A stretch of 62,624 nucleotides of DNA from Lachnospiraceae bacterium (GTDB lineage Bacteria > Bacillota > Clostridia > Lachnospirales > Lachnospiraceae): the NCBI GenBank assembly GCA_022792885.1, contig JAAWBX010000025.1, positions 1 to 62,624 of the forward strand, in the 5' to 3' direction. Of this stretch, positions 8,656-18,105 are shown piece by piece; position 1 is the first letter of the stretch, and every line of letters begins with the position of its first letter. Below the pieces are notes generated by a model. The model was not told the DNA's origin. It ran no database searches and worked only from the letters and a program-made list of their open reading frames with translations. Made by a program: the position numbers and the translations under genes.

Positions 8656-9867
8656 TTAATTGGAAGCCAGGTCAAAAATATCATGAATATACTTCATGGC
8701 CCGGTCCGCCTCTTTCTCGTCGATCAGAACCGTGATCCGGATCTCGGAGGTGGAAATCATCTTGATATTGATGTTGGCGTTGTAAAGGGCTTCGAACATC
8801 TTGGCCGCCACGCCCGGATTCGTCGCCATCCCTGCGCCCACCACCGAAACTTTGGCCACATTTTCACGGCTGGTAATCTGTTTGGCCGTAAAGTTTTCCT
8901 TCTTTGCGTTCAACGCGTCCATCGCGTTTTGAAGCTCCGTCCCCGGCACCGTAAAGGAAATGTCTTTCGTATTGTCGCGGCCAATGGACTGCAAAATCAT
9001 ATCGACATTGATTCCCTTCTTCGCCAGTTCGTTAAAAATCGAAAACGCAATACCCGGTTCATCCTTTAATCCGATCAGCGAAACTCTCGCCGCATTTTTA
9101 TCTACGGCCACGCCGCTTACCAACATTTTCTCCATTTTTACATCCTCCTTCACGATAGTCCCCTCATTCCGGTTCAGGCTGGAACGAACCACCAACTGAA
9201 CATTATACTTCTTCGCAAGTTCCACCGAACGGTTATGAAGCACTTTAGCTCCCAAAGAGGCCAGCTCCAGCATCTCGTCATACGTGATCTCATCCATCTT
9301 CCGCGCATCCGGCACGATCCTGGGATCCGCCGTATAAACGCCGTCCACATCCGTAAATATCTCGCAGGCATCCGCATGAAGCGCCGCCGCCAGAGCCACC
9401 GCCGTCGTATCGGAACCGCCCCGGCCCAGAGTCGTCAGATCGTCATACTTGTTCACGCCCTGGAAACCGGTCACGATCACGATCTTCCGGTTCTCCAGCT
9501 CCGTGAAAATACGCTCCGCGTCGATTCTCTTTAACCGGGAATTTCCATACTGAGAGTTCGTATGCATCGCCACCTGAAACGCGTTCAGGGAAATTGCCGG
9601 TACGCCCAGAGAACCCATCGCCATCGCCATCATCGCTACCGAAACCTGCTCCCCCGTAGACAGGAGCATATCCATCTCCCGTTTGGACGGCCTCGGATTC
9701 ACCTCTTTCGCCTTCGCGATCAGTCCGTCCGTCGTCTTCCCCATAGCGGACAAAACCACCACCACGTCATGCCCCGCCTGGTAATCTTCTATACAGCGTT
9801 TCGCCACATTAAAAATCCTGTCCTTATCCGCAACGGAACTGCCGCCGAATTTTTTTACAATTAACAT
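8656..9867 (-). CDS. lysC: Aspartate kinase
   Basis: Phosphorylates aspartate, the first step toward lysine, threonine and methionine. A 403-residue monofunctional enzyme: catalytic N-domain starting VKKFGGSSVADKDRI, with GRGGSDTTAVALAAAL near 150-165 and FTDVDGVYTADPR. Two ACT domains follow (about 265-403), which in this family bind the inhibitory amino acid. GGAGG lies upstream of the ATG. It is third after hom and the proposed homoserine kinase. I see no lysine riboswitch before the operon. Confidence 0.96.
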   Translation of the reverse strand: MLIVKKFGGSSVADKDRIFNVAKRCIEDYQAGHDVVVVLSAMGKTTDGLIAKAKEVNPRPSKREMDMLLSTGEQVSVAMMAMAMGSLGVPAISLNAFQVAMHTNSQYGNSRLKRIDAERIFTELENRKIVIVTGFQGVNKYDDLTTLGRGGSDTTAVALAAALHADACEIFTDVDGVYTADPRIVPDARKMDEITYDEMLELASLGAKVLHNRSVELAKKYNVQLVVRSSLNRNEGTIVKEDVKMEKMLVSGVAVDKNAARVSLIGLKDEPGIAFSIFNELAKKGINVDMILQSIGRDNTKDISFTVPGTELQNAMDALNAKKENFTAKQITSRENVAKVSVVGAGMATNPGVAAKMFEALYNANINIKMISTSEIRITVLIDEKEADRAMKYIHDIFDLASN

Positions 9868-9876
9868 TTCTGCCTC

Positions 9877-11079
9877 CTATTTCGCGAAAAGCAGGTCTAC
9901 CATCTCATGTCCATGAGCCCGGAAGATGCCGCTTTCTTCTGCCTCTTTCTCATTATAGTGCCAGGTATGCTCGTTAAGTTCCCTGCTGTCGTACAAAAGA
10001 TACGGCACCGGATCGGACGTATGGGTCCGCGCCGGGATCGGGGTCGGATGATCCGGCATGATCAGAAGCCGAAACGCCTCCCCGGCCGCCTCAAGGCCCG
10101 AAACAACCGGTCCGATTACCCGGGCATCCAGATATTCGATCGACTGCACCTTGCGTTCCACGCTCCCCTGATGTCCCATCTCATCGGGAGCCTCCACATG
10201 TACATAGACAAAATCAAATCCGTCTTTCGTCAGCGCGTCCACGGCCGCCCGGGCTTTTCCTTCATAATTCGTGTGAAGCTGTCCGTTCGCGCCTTCCACC
10301 GTAATATTCTTCATCTCCGCTCCCACGGCAACCCCCTTTAACAGATCCACTGCCGAGATCATGGCGCCCTTCTTGCCGGTCTTCTCCTCAAACGAAGTCA
10401 GAATCGGCTTCGTACCGGCGCCCCAGAACCACAACGAATTCGCCGGGTTGAGCCCTTTCTTTCTCCGCTCCACATTGATCGGATGATTCTTCAGAATATC
10501 GTAGCTCTTCCTCATCATCTCCCGCAGGCATTCGTCCTCCGGCAGATAAGGACCGCATACCTTCCCCAGTTCATCGTGAGGCGGCGTCAGAGAAACCACG
10601 CTGCCCTGCTTCCAAATCAGACAGTGGCGGTAACTGGTTCCCACATAAAACCGATATGTCTCATCTTCCAGCTCCGCCCGCACCGCTTCCAGAAGCACCG
10701 CGCAATCCTCGGTACTGATCTCACCGGAACTGTGATCCACGATCACCCGCTCCTCATAAGGAACGTCTTCCTCGGACAAGGTCACTACATTGCAGCGAAT
10801 CGCCACATCGGTATCTTCCATGGGAACGCCGATGCTCAACGCCTCCAACGGGGAACGCCCCGTATAATACCTCTTCGGATCATACCCCATCACGGAAAGA
10901 TTCGCCGTATCGCTTCCCGGCTTCATCCCGTCCGGAATCGTTTTTACCATACCGATCTCGGAGCGCGCCGCCAGCGCGTCCATATTCTCCGTCTTCGCGT
11001 AAGCCAGAGGCGTCTTCCCTCCCAGCTCCGGCAGGCCCACGTCCGCCATACCGTCGCCCAAGATTACTACGTATTTCAT
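9877..11079 (-). CDS. Phosphoglycerate-mutase-like protein, proposed homoserine kinase
   Basis: A 400-residue member of the alkaline phosphatase superfamily related to archaeal cofactor-independent phosphoglycerate mutase (ApgM). Metal and nucleophile motifs are visible: ILGDGMAD at the N-terminus, PGSDTANLSVMGYDP, VHVEAPDEMGHQGS and PDHPTPIPARTHTSDP. A subgroup of this family clusters with threonine genes and has been proposed as a non-orthologous homoserine kinase. The position between hom and lysC, with no GHMP-type thrB in the window, supports that reading. A genuine phosphoglycerate mutase remains the alternative. Confidence 0.8.
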   Translation of the reverse strand: MKYVVILGDGMADVGLPELGGKTPLAYAKTENMDALAARSEIGMVKTIPDGMKPGSDTANLSVMGYDPKRYYTGRSPLEALSIGVPMEDTDVAIRCNVVTLSEEDVPYEERVIVDHSSGEISTEDCAVLLEAVRAELEDETYRFYVGTSYRHCLIWKQGSVVSLTPPHDELGKVCGPYLPEDECLREMMRKSYDILKNHPINVERRKKGLNPANSLWFWGAGTKPILTSFEEKTGKKGAMISAVDLLKGVAVGAEMKNITVEGANGQLHTNYEGKARAAVDALTKDGFDFVYVHVEAPDEMGHQGSVERKVQSIEYLDARVIGPVVSGLEAAGEAFRLLIMPDHPTPIPARTHTSDPVPYLLYDSRELNEHTWHYNEKEAEESGIFRAHGHEMVDLLFAK

Positions 11080-11097
11080 ATTCTATCCTCGATTCTT

Positions 11098-12312
11098 TTA
11101 TTCTTCCAAACGGATTCGGGTAATCATGTCCTCCAGTTCCTTCGACTTATCCGAAAACTCTTTCTCGCTCAAAGTCCCTGTCACAAAACCGAACTCGCCG
11201 GGCAAACCGGCGTCCACATATTCCACAGGGCCGAACAGCCGCTCCACCCGTGTCCGGCCTTCGGTCAATTCTCCTCTCACGCGGACAAAAAACCGCTTCT
11301 CCGAATCGTCAATAGGAGCCAACGTCAGCTTGGAGCTGTGCCAGGTCGTCATAATATTGCGGTTCCGATGCTTGGCCGCGTCGATCACATCGGCGACCAC
11401 CGCGCTGGCCGTCGGCAACTTCCCGGCGCCCCGCCCGTAAAACATCAGCTGATCGATCACTTCCCCCTTCACCAGAATCCCGTTAAACACGTCATTCACC
11501 GAATACAGGGCGTGATCCTCATCGATCATGACCGGCGACACCATCGCGTAAAACTTCCCGTCCTCCCGCTTGCTCATCCCAAACAGCTTAATGGACCGCT
11601 TCATAAGGGCCGCATACTTAAAATCTTCCGCCGTGATCTTCGTAATCCCTTCGGTATAAATATCCTCATAATCCACCTGATGGCCGTAAGCCAGAGAAGA
11701 TAAGATGGCGATCTTGCGGCAGGCGTCAAAACCGTCCACGTCCGCCGAAGGATTGCGCTCCGCATAACCCAGGTCCTGAGCCTGCTTCAGCACCGTCTCA
11801 AAACCGGCGCCTTCTCTCGCCATCTTCGTCAAAATATAATTGGTCGTACCGTTCAAAATGCCGGTGATCTCATAAATCTCATCGGAAGTCAGGGACTGAT
11901 TCAGCGGACGGATAATCGGAATCCCGCCGCCGACGCTGGCTTCAAACAGAAAATTCAGGTTCTTCCCCCTGGCCAGGTTCAAAAGTTCCGCGCCATGCTT
12001 GGCCACCAGTTCCTTGTTGGAAGTACAGACACTCTTACCCGCCAGAAGCGCACTTTTTACATAATCATAAGCCGGTTTGGTTCCTCCCATGGTCTCCACC
12101 ACGATCGAAACTTCCGGATCCTCCAAAATGACGTTCACGTCATGCACGACTTTTTCCTGCACCGGATCCCCCGGAAAATCCCTTAAATCCAACACGTACC
12201 TGACACAGATCTCCTCGCCGGCCCGCTCGGTAATACTCTTTTTATTCCTCTCAATGACTTCCACGACACCGGAACCGATCGTTCCGTATCCCATAACCGC
12301 TATTGCAACCAT
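11098..12312 (-). CDS. hom: Homoserine dehydrogenase
   Basis: Reduces aspartate semialdehyde to homoserine. It has an N-terminal Rossmann motif (AVMGYGTIGSGVVEVI), a catalytic core with TSNKELVAKHG and GILNGTTNYILTKM, and the segment FEASVGGGIPIIRPL. Residues from about 325 resemble an ACT-like regulatory domain. Length is 404 residues. It begins 5 bases after the ACT/HTH gene, and the proposed homoserine kinase follows by 18 bases, making a compact aspartate-family operon. Confidence 0.95.
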   Translation of the reverse strand: MVAIAVMGYGTIGSGVVEVIERNKKSITERAGEEICVRYVLDLRDFPGDPVQEKVVHDVNVILEDPEVSIVVETMGGTKPAYDYVKSALLAGKSVCTSNKELVAKHGAELLNLARGKNLNFLFEASVGGGIPIIRPLNQSLTSDEIYEITGILNGTTNYILTKMAREGAGFETVLKQAQDLGYAERNPSADVDGFDACRKIAILSSLAYGHQVDYEDIYTEGITKITAEDFKYAALMKRSIKLFGMSKREDGKFYAMVSPVMIDEDHALYSVNDVFNGILVKGEVIDQLMFYGRGAGKLPTASAVVADVIDAAKHRNRNIMTTWHSSKLTLAPIDDSEKRFFVRVRGELTEGRTRVERLFGPVEYVDAGLPGEFGFVTGTLSEKEFSDKSKELEDMITRIRLEE

Positions 12313-12317
12313 TGTCT

Positions 12318-12791
12318 CTACTCCCTCGCTATGATTTTAAGATAATGTATTCCTTCCAGATTCCGAATCTCGTCAAAAAGCTGTTCGATATCGGGCGACG
12401 TCTTCCCCGGGTCCCGGGCCGCCTCCTCTCCGACCGGTACCCGGATGCTCAACGTCACCAGCGCGATCCGATTGGCCGGAACCGCCTGCTGAATCGTGTT
12501 CACGTTCGCCCCGTAAGCGGCCACCTTCGTCAAAATCCCCGCCAGAAGCCCCGGCACATCGTCCATCTGCATTACAAAAGTAATGATCCTGCCCCTGGCG
12601 TTGTCATGAAAAGGAAAAATATCGTCTTTATATTTGTAAAAAGAACTCCGGCTGATCCCAAGTTTTTCCGCCACTTTCTGCACCGTCATATTCTCGTCGG
12701 CCGCCAGCCGCCGCTTTGCTTCGACGACTTTTAAAAGCACCTCGCCGATCGCCTTTTCTTTTACCACATAATAACGTTCTTTCTCATCCAT
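12318..12791 (-). CDS. HTH-ACT protein (UPF0735/PheB type)
   Basis: A 157-residue protein with a helix-turn-helix-like N-terminus (about residues 25-55, MTVQKVAEKLGISRSSFYKY) and a C-terminal ACT domain (about 68-150, ITFVMQMDDVPGLLAGILTK). This matches the PheB/UPF0735 group found with hom, thrB or pheA in Firmicutes. A role as an amino-acid-sensing regulator is inferred from domains and position. It is the first gene after the promoter at 12843-12871. Confidence 0.85.
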   Translation of the reverse strand: MDEKERYYVVKEKAIGEVLLKVVEAKRRLAADENMTVQKVAEKLGISRSSFYKYKDDIFPFHDNARGRIITFVMQMDDVPGLLAGILTKVAAYGANVNTIQQAVPANRIALVTLSIRVPVGEEAARDPGKTSPDIEQLFDEIRNLEGIHYLKIIARE

Positions 12792-12842
12792 CGCTCCAGC
12801 CTCTTTGTCCGCGTTAAAAATACATTTGTCTTTGTCATAAAG

Positions 12843-12871
12843 ATATTAGCATAGGCAAAAAGAAAATGCAA
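12843..12871 (-). promoter_or_regulatory. Promoter of the ACT-hom-lysC-tex-tsa operon
   Basis: On the minus strand, -35 TTGCAT (12866-12871), a 17-base spacer and -10 TAATAT (12843-12848) with an extended TGC. The start point would be about 40 bases before the first gene. All nine genes down to tsaB-rimI are spaced by 24 bases or fewer. Confidence 0.7.
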
Positions 12872-12888
12872 GCGGATTTTAACAACAA

Positions 12889-12938
12889 ACCGCGCAAACC
12901 GTAAAACCCCTGTCGCGGGATCCCCCGATCTGCGCGGT
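12889..12938 (-). terminator. Probable prfB terminator
   Basis: Eight perfectly paired bases (ACCGCGCA with TGCGCGGT) enclose a GC-rich inner region. On the minus strand the stem is followed by TTGTTGTT. It lies about 60 bases after the prfB stop. Confidence 0.5.
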
Positions 12939-12997
12939 CTTCTGATGATTCCGCTCCGTCTGCCGTCTTTCCCGCCGGTTTATCTTTTTCTTCCGGT

Positions 12998-14117
12998 TCA
13001 CTCCGCATGCGAAGCCAGACGGCTGCTTTTCAGATAAGCGCTGATAAAATTATCGATATGTCCGTCCAACACGCTGTCGGTGTTGCCGGTCTCCTCGCCG
13101 GTGCGATGGTCTTTTACCATTGTATAGGGCTGCATCACATAAGAGCGGATCTGATTTCCCCAGCCGATCTCCTTGACGTCGCCCCGGATGTCCGAGATCT
13201 TCTCCGCGTTTTCCTGCTGTTTTAACAGATAAAGCTTGGCCTTCAGCATCTGCATGGCTTTATCTTTATTCTGGAACTGCGAACGTTCATTCTGACATTG
13301 GACTACGATTCCCGTAGGAATGTGCGTAATGCGGATCGCGGAAGAAGTCTTGTTGATATGCTGACCGCCCGCCCCGCTGGAACGGTACGTATCGATCCGC
13401 AGATCCTCCTCGTTGATCTCCACGTCCAGATCTTCCTCTATATCCGGCATCACGTCGCAGGACACGAACGAAGTCTGGCGCTTGCCCGCCGCATTAAACG
13501 GCGAAATTCTCACCAGACGGTGGACGCCTCTCTCCGATTTCAGAAAACCATACGCATTCAACCCGTTGATCTGCACCGTCACGGACTTGATCCCCGCTTC
13601 CTCTCCGTCCAGATAATCCAGCACTTCGGTGGAAAACCCTTTCGAATCCGCCCAACGGCAGTACATCCGATACAGCATGGAAGCCCAGTCGCACGACTCC
13701 GTCCCGCCGGCGCCCGCGTGAAGCGTTAAAATCGCGTTATCCTTATCGTACTCGCCGGACAGAAGCGTGCGGATCCGCAGTTCGTCCAGTTCCGTCGTAA
13801 AACCGTCCAGCATCTCGGCGATCATCGGCACGACCTCCGGGTCATTCTCCTCATAACCCAGCTCGATCATCTCCCCGATCTCCGTATACTGATTCTCCAG
13901 ACCGCGAAACAACTGTACCGTATCCTTCAAATTTTTCAGTTCCCGAACCACCGCCGTGGAACGCTCCGCGTTATTCCAGAAGTCCGGTTCTTCCAAATGG
14001 CGCTCCAACTCGGCTATCTTTTTTTCCTTGTTAGCCAGGTCAAAGTGAATCCCTCACTTCCACTAATGGTTTCTCGTATGCGGCCAACGTGCTTTTGAAT
14101 TGATCCAGTTCTACCAC
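12998..14117 (-). CDS. prfB: Peptide chain release factor 2, with programmed +1 frameshift
   Basis: RF2 reads UGA and UAA stop codons. The SPF stop-recognition tripeptide (RISPFNA) and the catalytic GGQ loop (SGAGGQHINKTSSA) are both present. The open frame from 14008 lacks the normal N-terminus. Reading 14117-14043 from a GTG (AGAAGG upstream) gives VVELDQFKSTLAAYEKPLVE and a 25th codon CTT followed by TGA. Skipping one base restores the main frame (DLANKEKKIAELE). The whole is about 372 residues, normal for RF2. The shift sits at codon 26, as in the classical autoregulated genes. Confidence 0.95.
14039..14045 (-). other. prfB: RF2 programmed frameshift site CTTTGAC
   Basis: On the minus strand the sequence is AGGGATTCACTTTGAC. 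CTT is codon 25, TGA is an in-frame stop, and a +1 shift continues in the RF2 frame. An AGGG element just upstream can act as the internal Shine-Dalgarno stimulator. Known logic: low RF2 lets the ribosome pause at UGA and shift. Confidence 0.92.
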
Positions 14118-14247
14118 TAATGTCACCTTCTTTCCATTCTTTTGCTCTGTCAATCGATTTTCCGCGCGGCCGTCCGGCCGCCCCTTTTTCATACAGATTA
14201 TAACAGCGAAACCGGGGGATGTAAAGGGGAAGAACGCGCCGGCCGCG

Positions 14248-14874
14248 TTACCGCTTCCTCGGCGTCGGGCTCAATATGATCCGTTTGGAAGGCCCCGCTT
14301 CTTCTCCCGTGTCCGCCGCGCGTCCTTCCCGCCCTTCTGTCCCGTCCGCTTCCTCATATTCCATCTTTCCAAAACGCAGCCGGTCAGGCGAAACGTCGGC
14401 ATCCCCCCACATTGCTTCCATCTCCTCCCGCCTCTCCCGTCGCCGCGCAGCCTTCCGATAACCGCAGGCCGCGCCCGCCAGATAGGCCAGGCAGGTAATC
14501 ACAAACGCGATCTCAAACATCTTAAAACCCCAGGCAAAATTCTCCCTGTAAAACCACGTCATGCCGCCCGCCCAGAGGACCGGACCGGCCAGCATCTGCC
14601 AGGCCAGCCGCGGCCAGGGACAAGAAAAATTCTTCCCCAAAAACGGAAACAGCATCCCGAACGTGAAGCTGTACGTATAACGAAAAACCAAAACCATCCC
14701 CAGCCCGTAAAGACAATTAGCGGCAAAAATCTGCCCGCCGGCCATCAGATACGGAGCACGTAAGACCAGCATTCCGGCCAGGGCAATCCACGTCCCCTTA
14801 TTGACCAGCCGCACGTTGCGATAACGCTCCTTTCTGGGAATCTCATTGAAAGAAATCCAATTCTGTTTATTCAT
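14248..14874 (-). CDS. Membrane protein of unknown function
   Basis: About 208 residues from the ATG at 14874 (AAAGGCAGG upstream; the longer frame to 14916 has no site). Roughly four hydrophobic segments lie between residues 27 and 145, followed by a cytoplasmic-looking charged tail of about 65 residues rich in R and E that ends in SPTPRKR. I do not recognise a family. It stands alone between secA and prfB on the same strand. Confidence 0.65.
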   Translation of the reverse strand: MNKQNWISFNEIPRKERYRNVRLVNKGTWIALAGMLVLRAPYLMAGGQIFAANCLYGLGMVLVFRYTYSFTFGMLFPFLGKNFSCPWPRLAWQMLAGPVLWAGGMTWFYRENFAWGFKMFEIAFVITCLAYLAGAACGYRKAARRRERREEMEAMWGDADVSPDRLRFGKMEYEEADGTEGREGRAADTGEEAGPSKRIILSPTPRKR

Positions 14875-15023
14875 AATCCTGCCTTTCATTGTAAAAAACA
14901 AAAACTCACGGCGCAATCCCGGACGACTTTCTGTCTATCTTAACATATTTCCGGGTTTTTTCAATATATCCCATAATAATCCGTCTATTCAAAACATTTT
15001 TACGGCAAATATAAGAAAACATT

Positions 15024-15057
15024 AGGCGGAAAGCCCTCCTCACCGGGCCCTCCGCCT
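15024..15057 (-). terminator. secA terminator
   Basis: The stem AGGCGGA/TCCGCCT has an inner GGGC/GCCC pairing. On the minus strand it begins 9 bases after the secA stop and is followed by AATGTTTTCTTAT. Confidence 0.55.
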
Positions 15058-15065
15058 CTTTTTCC

Positions 15066-17645
15066 TTACAGCTTATCTTTATTCATACAGCACTGTTTAT
15101 ACTTCTTCCCGGAACCGCAGGGACAGGGATCGTTGGGATAAACCTTCTTATTATCCCGGCGAACCGGCGCTTTCTGAGCCGAATCGTCTTTGTTGGTGCT
15201 GGTGACTTTAGCGACTTCCTCCCGCTCGACCTTCTGCTCCACACGAATGTGCATCAAAAGTTTCACGGTATCTTCCTGAATGTTCGCCGTCAGCTCGTCA
15301 AACATGTCGAAGCCCATGTTTTTATACTCTACCAGAGGATCTTTCTGACCGTATGCCTGCAGCCCGATCCCCTGACGGAGCTGATCCATATCGTCGATAT
15401 GCCCCATCCACTTGTTATCGATCACCTTCAGAAGAATGACCCGCTCAAGTTCACGCATCTGCTCCGGCTCCGGAAGTTCCGCCTCCTTCGACTCGTACAG
15501 CTTAAAGGCGGCCTCCTTGAGGCTGTGCTTCAGCTTGCCCTTGTTCATATCTCCCATCTGCTCTTTTGACAGCGCAATGGGCGGCAGCGGAATGATCGGA
15601 CGCAGAACCGAGTTCAATTCGGCCAGATCCCACTCCTCGGGGCTGTGGTCGTCGGACAGACAGCGGTCCACAGCGTTTTCCACGGTGTCCGTAATCATCT
15701 TGATCACAACGTCCCGCATACTCTCGCCGTCCAACACCCGGCGCCGTTCCGCGTAGATAATCTCCCTCTGATCGTTCATGACCTTATCGTATTCCAGCAG
15801 GCGTTTGCGGATTCCGAAATTATTGCCCTCAATCTTCGTCTGCGCCTTCTCGATCGCGCTGGACAGCATCTTATGTTCCAACTGCTCTCCTTCCGGCACG
15901 CCCAGCGTGTTAAACATGGATATCAGCCTTTCGGAACCGAACAAACGCAGCAGATCGTCCTCAAGAGAAATATAGAAACGGGATTCACCCGGATCTCCCT
16001 GCCGGCCGGAGCGCCCCCTGAGCTGGTTATCGATCCGCCTGGCGTCGTGACGTTCCGTACCGATAATCTTTAAACCTCCGGCCTCCTTCGCCTTCTCGTC
16101 CAGCCGGATATCCGTACCTCGGCCGGCCATATTCGTCGCGATCGTCACGGCCCCATGGAGGCCGGCGTCAGCCACGATCGCAGCTTCCTGTTCGTGAAAC
16201 TTGGCGTTCAGCACGTTATGAGGAATCCCCCGGCGGCGCAAAAGCCCGCTGATCTCCTCGGAAGACTCGATCGTAATCGTACCCACCAAAACCGGCTGTC
16301 CCTTCTCATGGGCGCGGGCCACTTCATCCACCACCGCGTTCAACTTCTCTTTCTTCGTCTTGTAAACGGCGTCATCCAAATCCCTGCGGATAACCGGCTG
16401 GTTCGTGGGAACCTCCACCACGTCCATCCCGTAAATATCACGGAATTCCTGCTCCTCGGTAAGCGCCGTACCGGTCATACCGGCTTTCTTGTCAAATTTA
16501 TTGAAAAAGTTCTGGAACGTAATCGTCGCCAGCGTCTTGCTCTCCCGCTTGACCTTCACCTTTTCCTTGGCCTCGATCGCCTGGTGTAAACCGTCCGAAT
16601 ACCGGCGCCCCGGCATGATACGCCCGGTAAATTCGTCCACGATCAGAATCTGATCGTCCTTCACCACGTAATTCTGATCCCGAAACATCAGATAATTGGC
16701 CCGCAGCGCCAGATTGATGTTGTGCTGGATCTCAAGGTTGCCGGCGTCGGAGAGATTGTCGATCTTAAAATATTCCTCCACCTTCCGGATACCTTCCGCC
16801 GTCAGCATCACGAGCTTTTCTTTTTCGTTGACCAGGAAATCTCCGTCTTCCTTGTCAATATTATTCAACAGGATATCCTGCTTGGTAAGCTCGCCGTCAC
16901 CGGTCCCGCGGCGCAGGCGCTTCGCCAGAAAATCGCAGACCTCGTACAACTTGGTAGACTTCCCGCTCTGACCGGATATAATCAGGGGCGTCCGGGCCTC
17001 GTCGATCAGGATCGAATCGATCTCGTCGATGATCGCATAATGAAGTTCCCGCAGGACAAGCTGCTCTTTATAGATCACCATGTTGTCTCTCAGGTAATCG
17101 AAACCCAGCTCATTGTTCGTCACATAGGTAATATCGCATTTATAGGCTTCCCTCCGCTCGTCGCTCGTCATGCTGTTTAACACCACGCCGACTTTCAGCC
17201 CCAGAAATTCATGAACGCTTCCCATCCACTCGGCGTCGCGCTTCGCCAGATAGTCGTTGACCGTTACGATATGCACGCCCCGGCCCTCCAGCGCGTTCAG
17301 ATACGCGGGCAACGTAGACACCAGCGTCTTGCCTTCGCCCGTCTTCATCTCCGCGATCCGGCCCTGGTGAAGAATGATGCCGCCGATCAGCTGCACCCGA
17401 TAGTGCTCCATATTCAATACCCGGCGCGCCGCTTCGCGCACAACGGCATAGGCTTCCGGAAGGATATCGTCCAGCGTCTCTCCCTCCGACAGTCTGTCCC
17501 GGAACCACTTCGTCTTTCCTCTCAGATCCTCGTCCGACAACGCCGTCATCTCCGGACGAAGCGCCTCGATCCGATCCGCGACCGGAAGGATCCGCTTTAA
17601 TTCTCTCTCGCTGTGCGTGCCAAATATTTTCGCAAAAAAACCCAT
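15066..17645 (-). CDS. secA: Protein translocase motor subunit SecA
   Basis: The ATPase that drives preproteins through SecYEG. 859 residues from the ATG at 17645, which follows AGGAG. Walker [10 protein letters not shown] near residue 103, Walker B region [19 protein letters not shown] near 210, [10 protein letters not shown] and [13 protein letters not shown] in the second motor domain, and a C-terminal zinc motif [16 protein letters not shown]. All landmarks of a complete SecA are present. An earlier in-frame ATG at 17702 has no matching site. The promoter is at 17746-17774. Confidence 0.97.
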   Translation of the reverse strand: MGFFAKIFGTHSERELKRILPVADRIEALRPEMTALSDEDLRGKTKWFRDRLSEGETLDDILPEAYAVVREAARRVLNMEHYRVQLIGGIILHQGRIAEMKTGEGKTLVSTLPAYLNALEGRGVHIVTVNDYLAKRDAEWMGSVHEFLGLKVGVVLNSMTSDERREAYKCDITYVTNNELGFDYLRDNMVIYKEQLVLRELHYAIIDEIDSILIDEARTPLIISGQSGKSTKLYEVCDFLAKRLRRGTGDGELTKQDILLNNIDKEDGDFLVNEKEKLVMLTAEGIRKVEEYFKIDNLSDAGNLEIQHNINLALRANYLMFRDQNYVVKDDQILIVDEFTGRIMPGRRYSDGLHQAIEAKEKVKVKRESKTLATITFQNFFNKFDKKAGMTGTALTEEQEFRDIYGMDVVEVPTNQPVIRRDLDDAVYKTKKEKLNAVVDEVARAHEKGQPVLVGTITIESSEEISGLLRRRGIPHNVLNAKFHEQEAAIVADAGLHGAVTIATNMAGRGTDIRLDEKAKEAGGLKIIGTERHDARRIDNQLRGRSGRQGDPGESRFYISLEDDLLRLFGSERLISMFNTLGVPEGEQLEHKMLSSAIEKAQTKIEGNNFGIRKRLLEYDKVMNDQREIIYAERRRVLDGESMRDVVIKMITDTVENAVDRCLSDDHSPEEWDLAELNSVLRPIIPLPPIALSKEQMGDMNKGKLKHSLKEAAFKLYESKEAELPEPEQMRELERVILLKVIDNKWMGHIDDMDQLRQGIGLQAYGQKDPLVEYKNMGFDMFDELTANIQEDTVKLLMHIRVEQKVEREEVAKVTSTNKDDSAQKAPVRRDNKKVYPNDPCPCGSGKKYKQCCMNKDKL

Positions 17646-17745
17646 GTGGTACACTCCTGTTTTCTTCAAATTAAGTCGGACGCAATGTACCGGCGCTTCC
17701 ATCCTCTGCCCTGCTTACGATCCCCGCCGCGCCAACACTATCGGT

Positions 17746-17774
17746 ATTGTAGCACTTTCCCCCTTTTTCTTCAA
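17746..17774 (-). promoter_or_regulatory. secA: secA promoter
   Basis: On the minus strand, -35 TTGAAG (17769-17774), a 17-base spacer and -10 TACAAT (17746-17751) with extended TGC. It is about 100 bases before the secA start. Confidence 0.65.
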
Positions 17775-17904
17775 CCATTTTCGCACCCGGAGGCGGCGCG
17801 ACCCTCGGCGCCAAAGCGACTTGTTCATTCTGCACAATCTTTTTTACCGTTCCTGCCCGTACACGCTTTCCGGCATTTTCTTCTTCCCCGAAAAATTCAC
17901 AAAG

Positions 17905-18001
17905 TTATCCACAGGGAAAACAACGGCTTTTTCAGAATTTTTAAGTTATGCACGAAGTTATCCACTTTATCCACAAAGAAACCGGCCTTTTTTGTGGATA
18001 T
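17905..18001. promoter_or_regulatory. Cluster of five DnaA-box-like sequences
   Basis: In the 460-base gap between secA and the CotH gene: TTATCCACA at 17905-17913, TTATGCACG at 17946-17954, TTATCCACT at 17958-17966, TTATCCACA at 17967-17975, all on the plus strand, and TGTGGATAT (reverse box) at 17993-18001. Two are perfect and three have one mismatch; boxes 3 and 4 abut. The surroundings are AT-rich. No dnaA, dnaN or gyrase gene is nearby, so a DnaA-binding locus other than oriC is the safer reading. No gene is seen in the rest of the gap. Confidence 0.7.
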
Positions 18002-18105
18002 TTTTATGTCCCTGTAAAAAACAAACGTTTTGTCTAAAAATCATAAACTTACCCGTTTCCGCTAAAACCCATTGACTTTTCCCCTCTTTTTGTTCCGTTC
18101 CTTTT

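Noticed and set aside
12792..12842. Lysine or T-box riboswitch before the hom/lysC operon
   Set aside because: The leader from the promoter to the first gene is only about 45 bases, too short for either, and shows no T-box sequence.
17646..18105. Replication origin (oriC) at the DnaA-box cluster
   Set aside because: No dnaA, dnaN, rpmH or gyrase genes adjoin it, and genes on both sides run in the same direction, unlike a usual origin. Kept only as a DnaA-box cluster.
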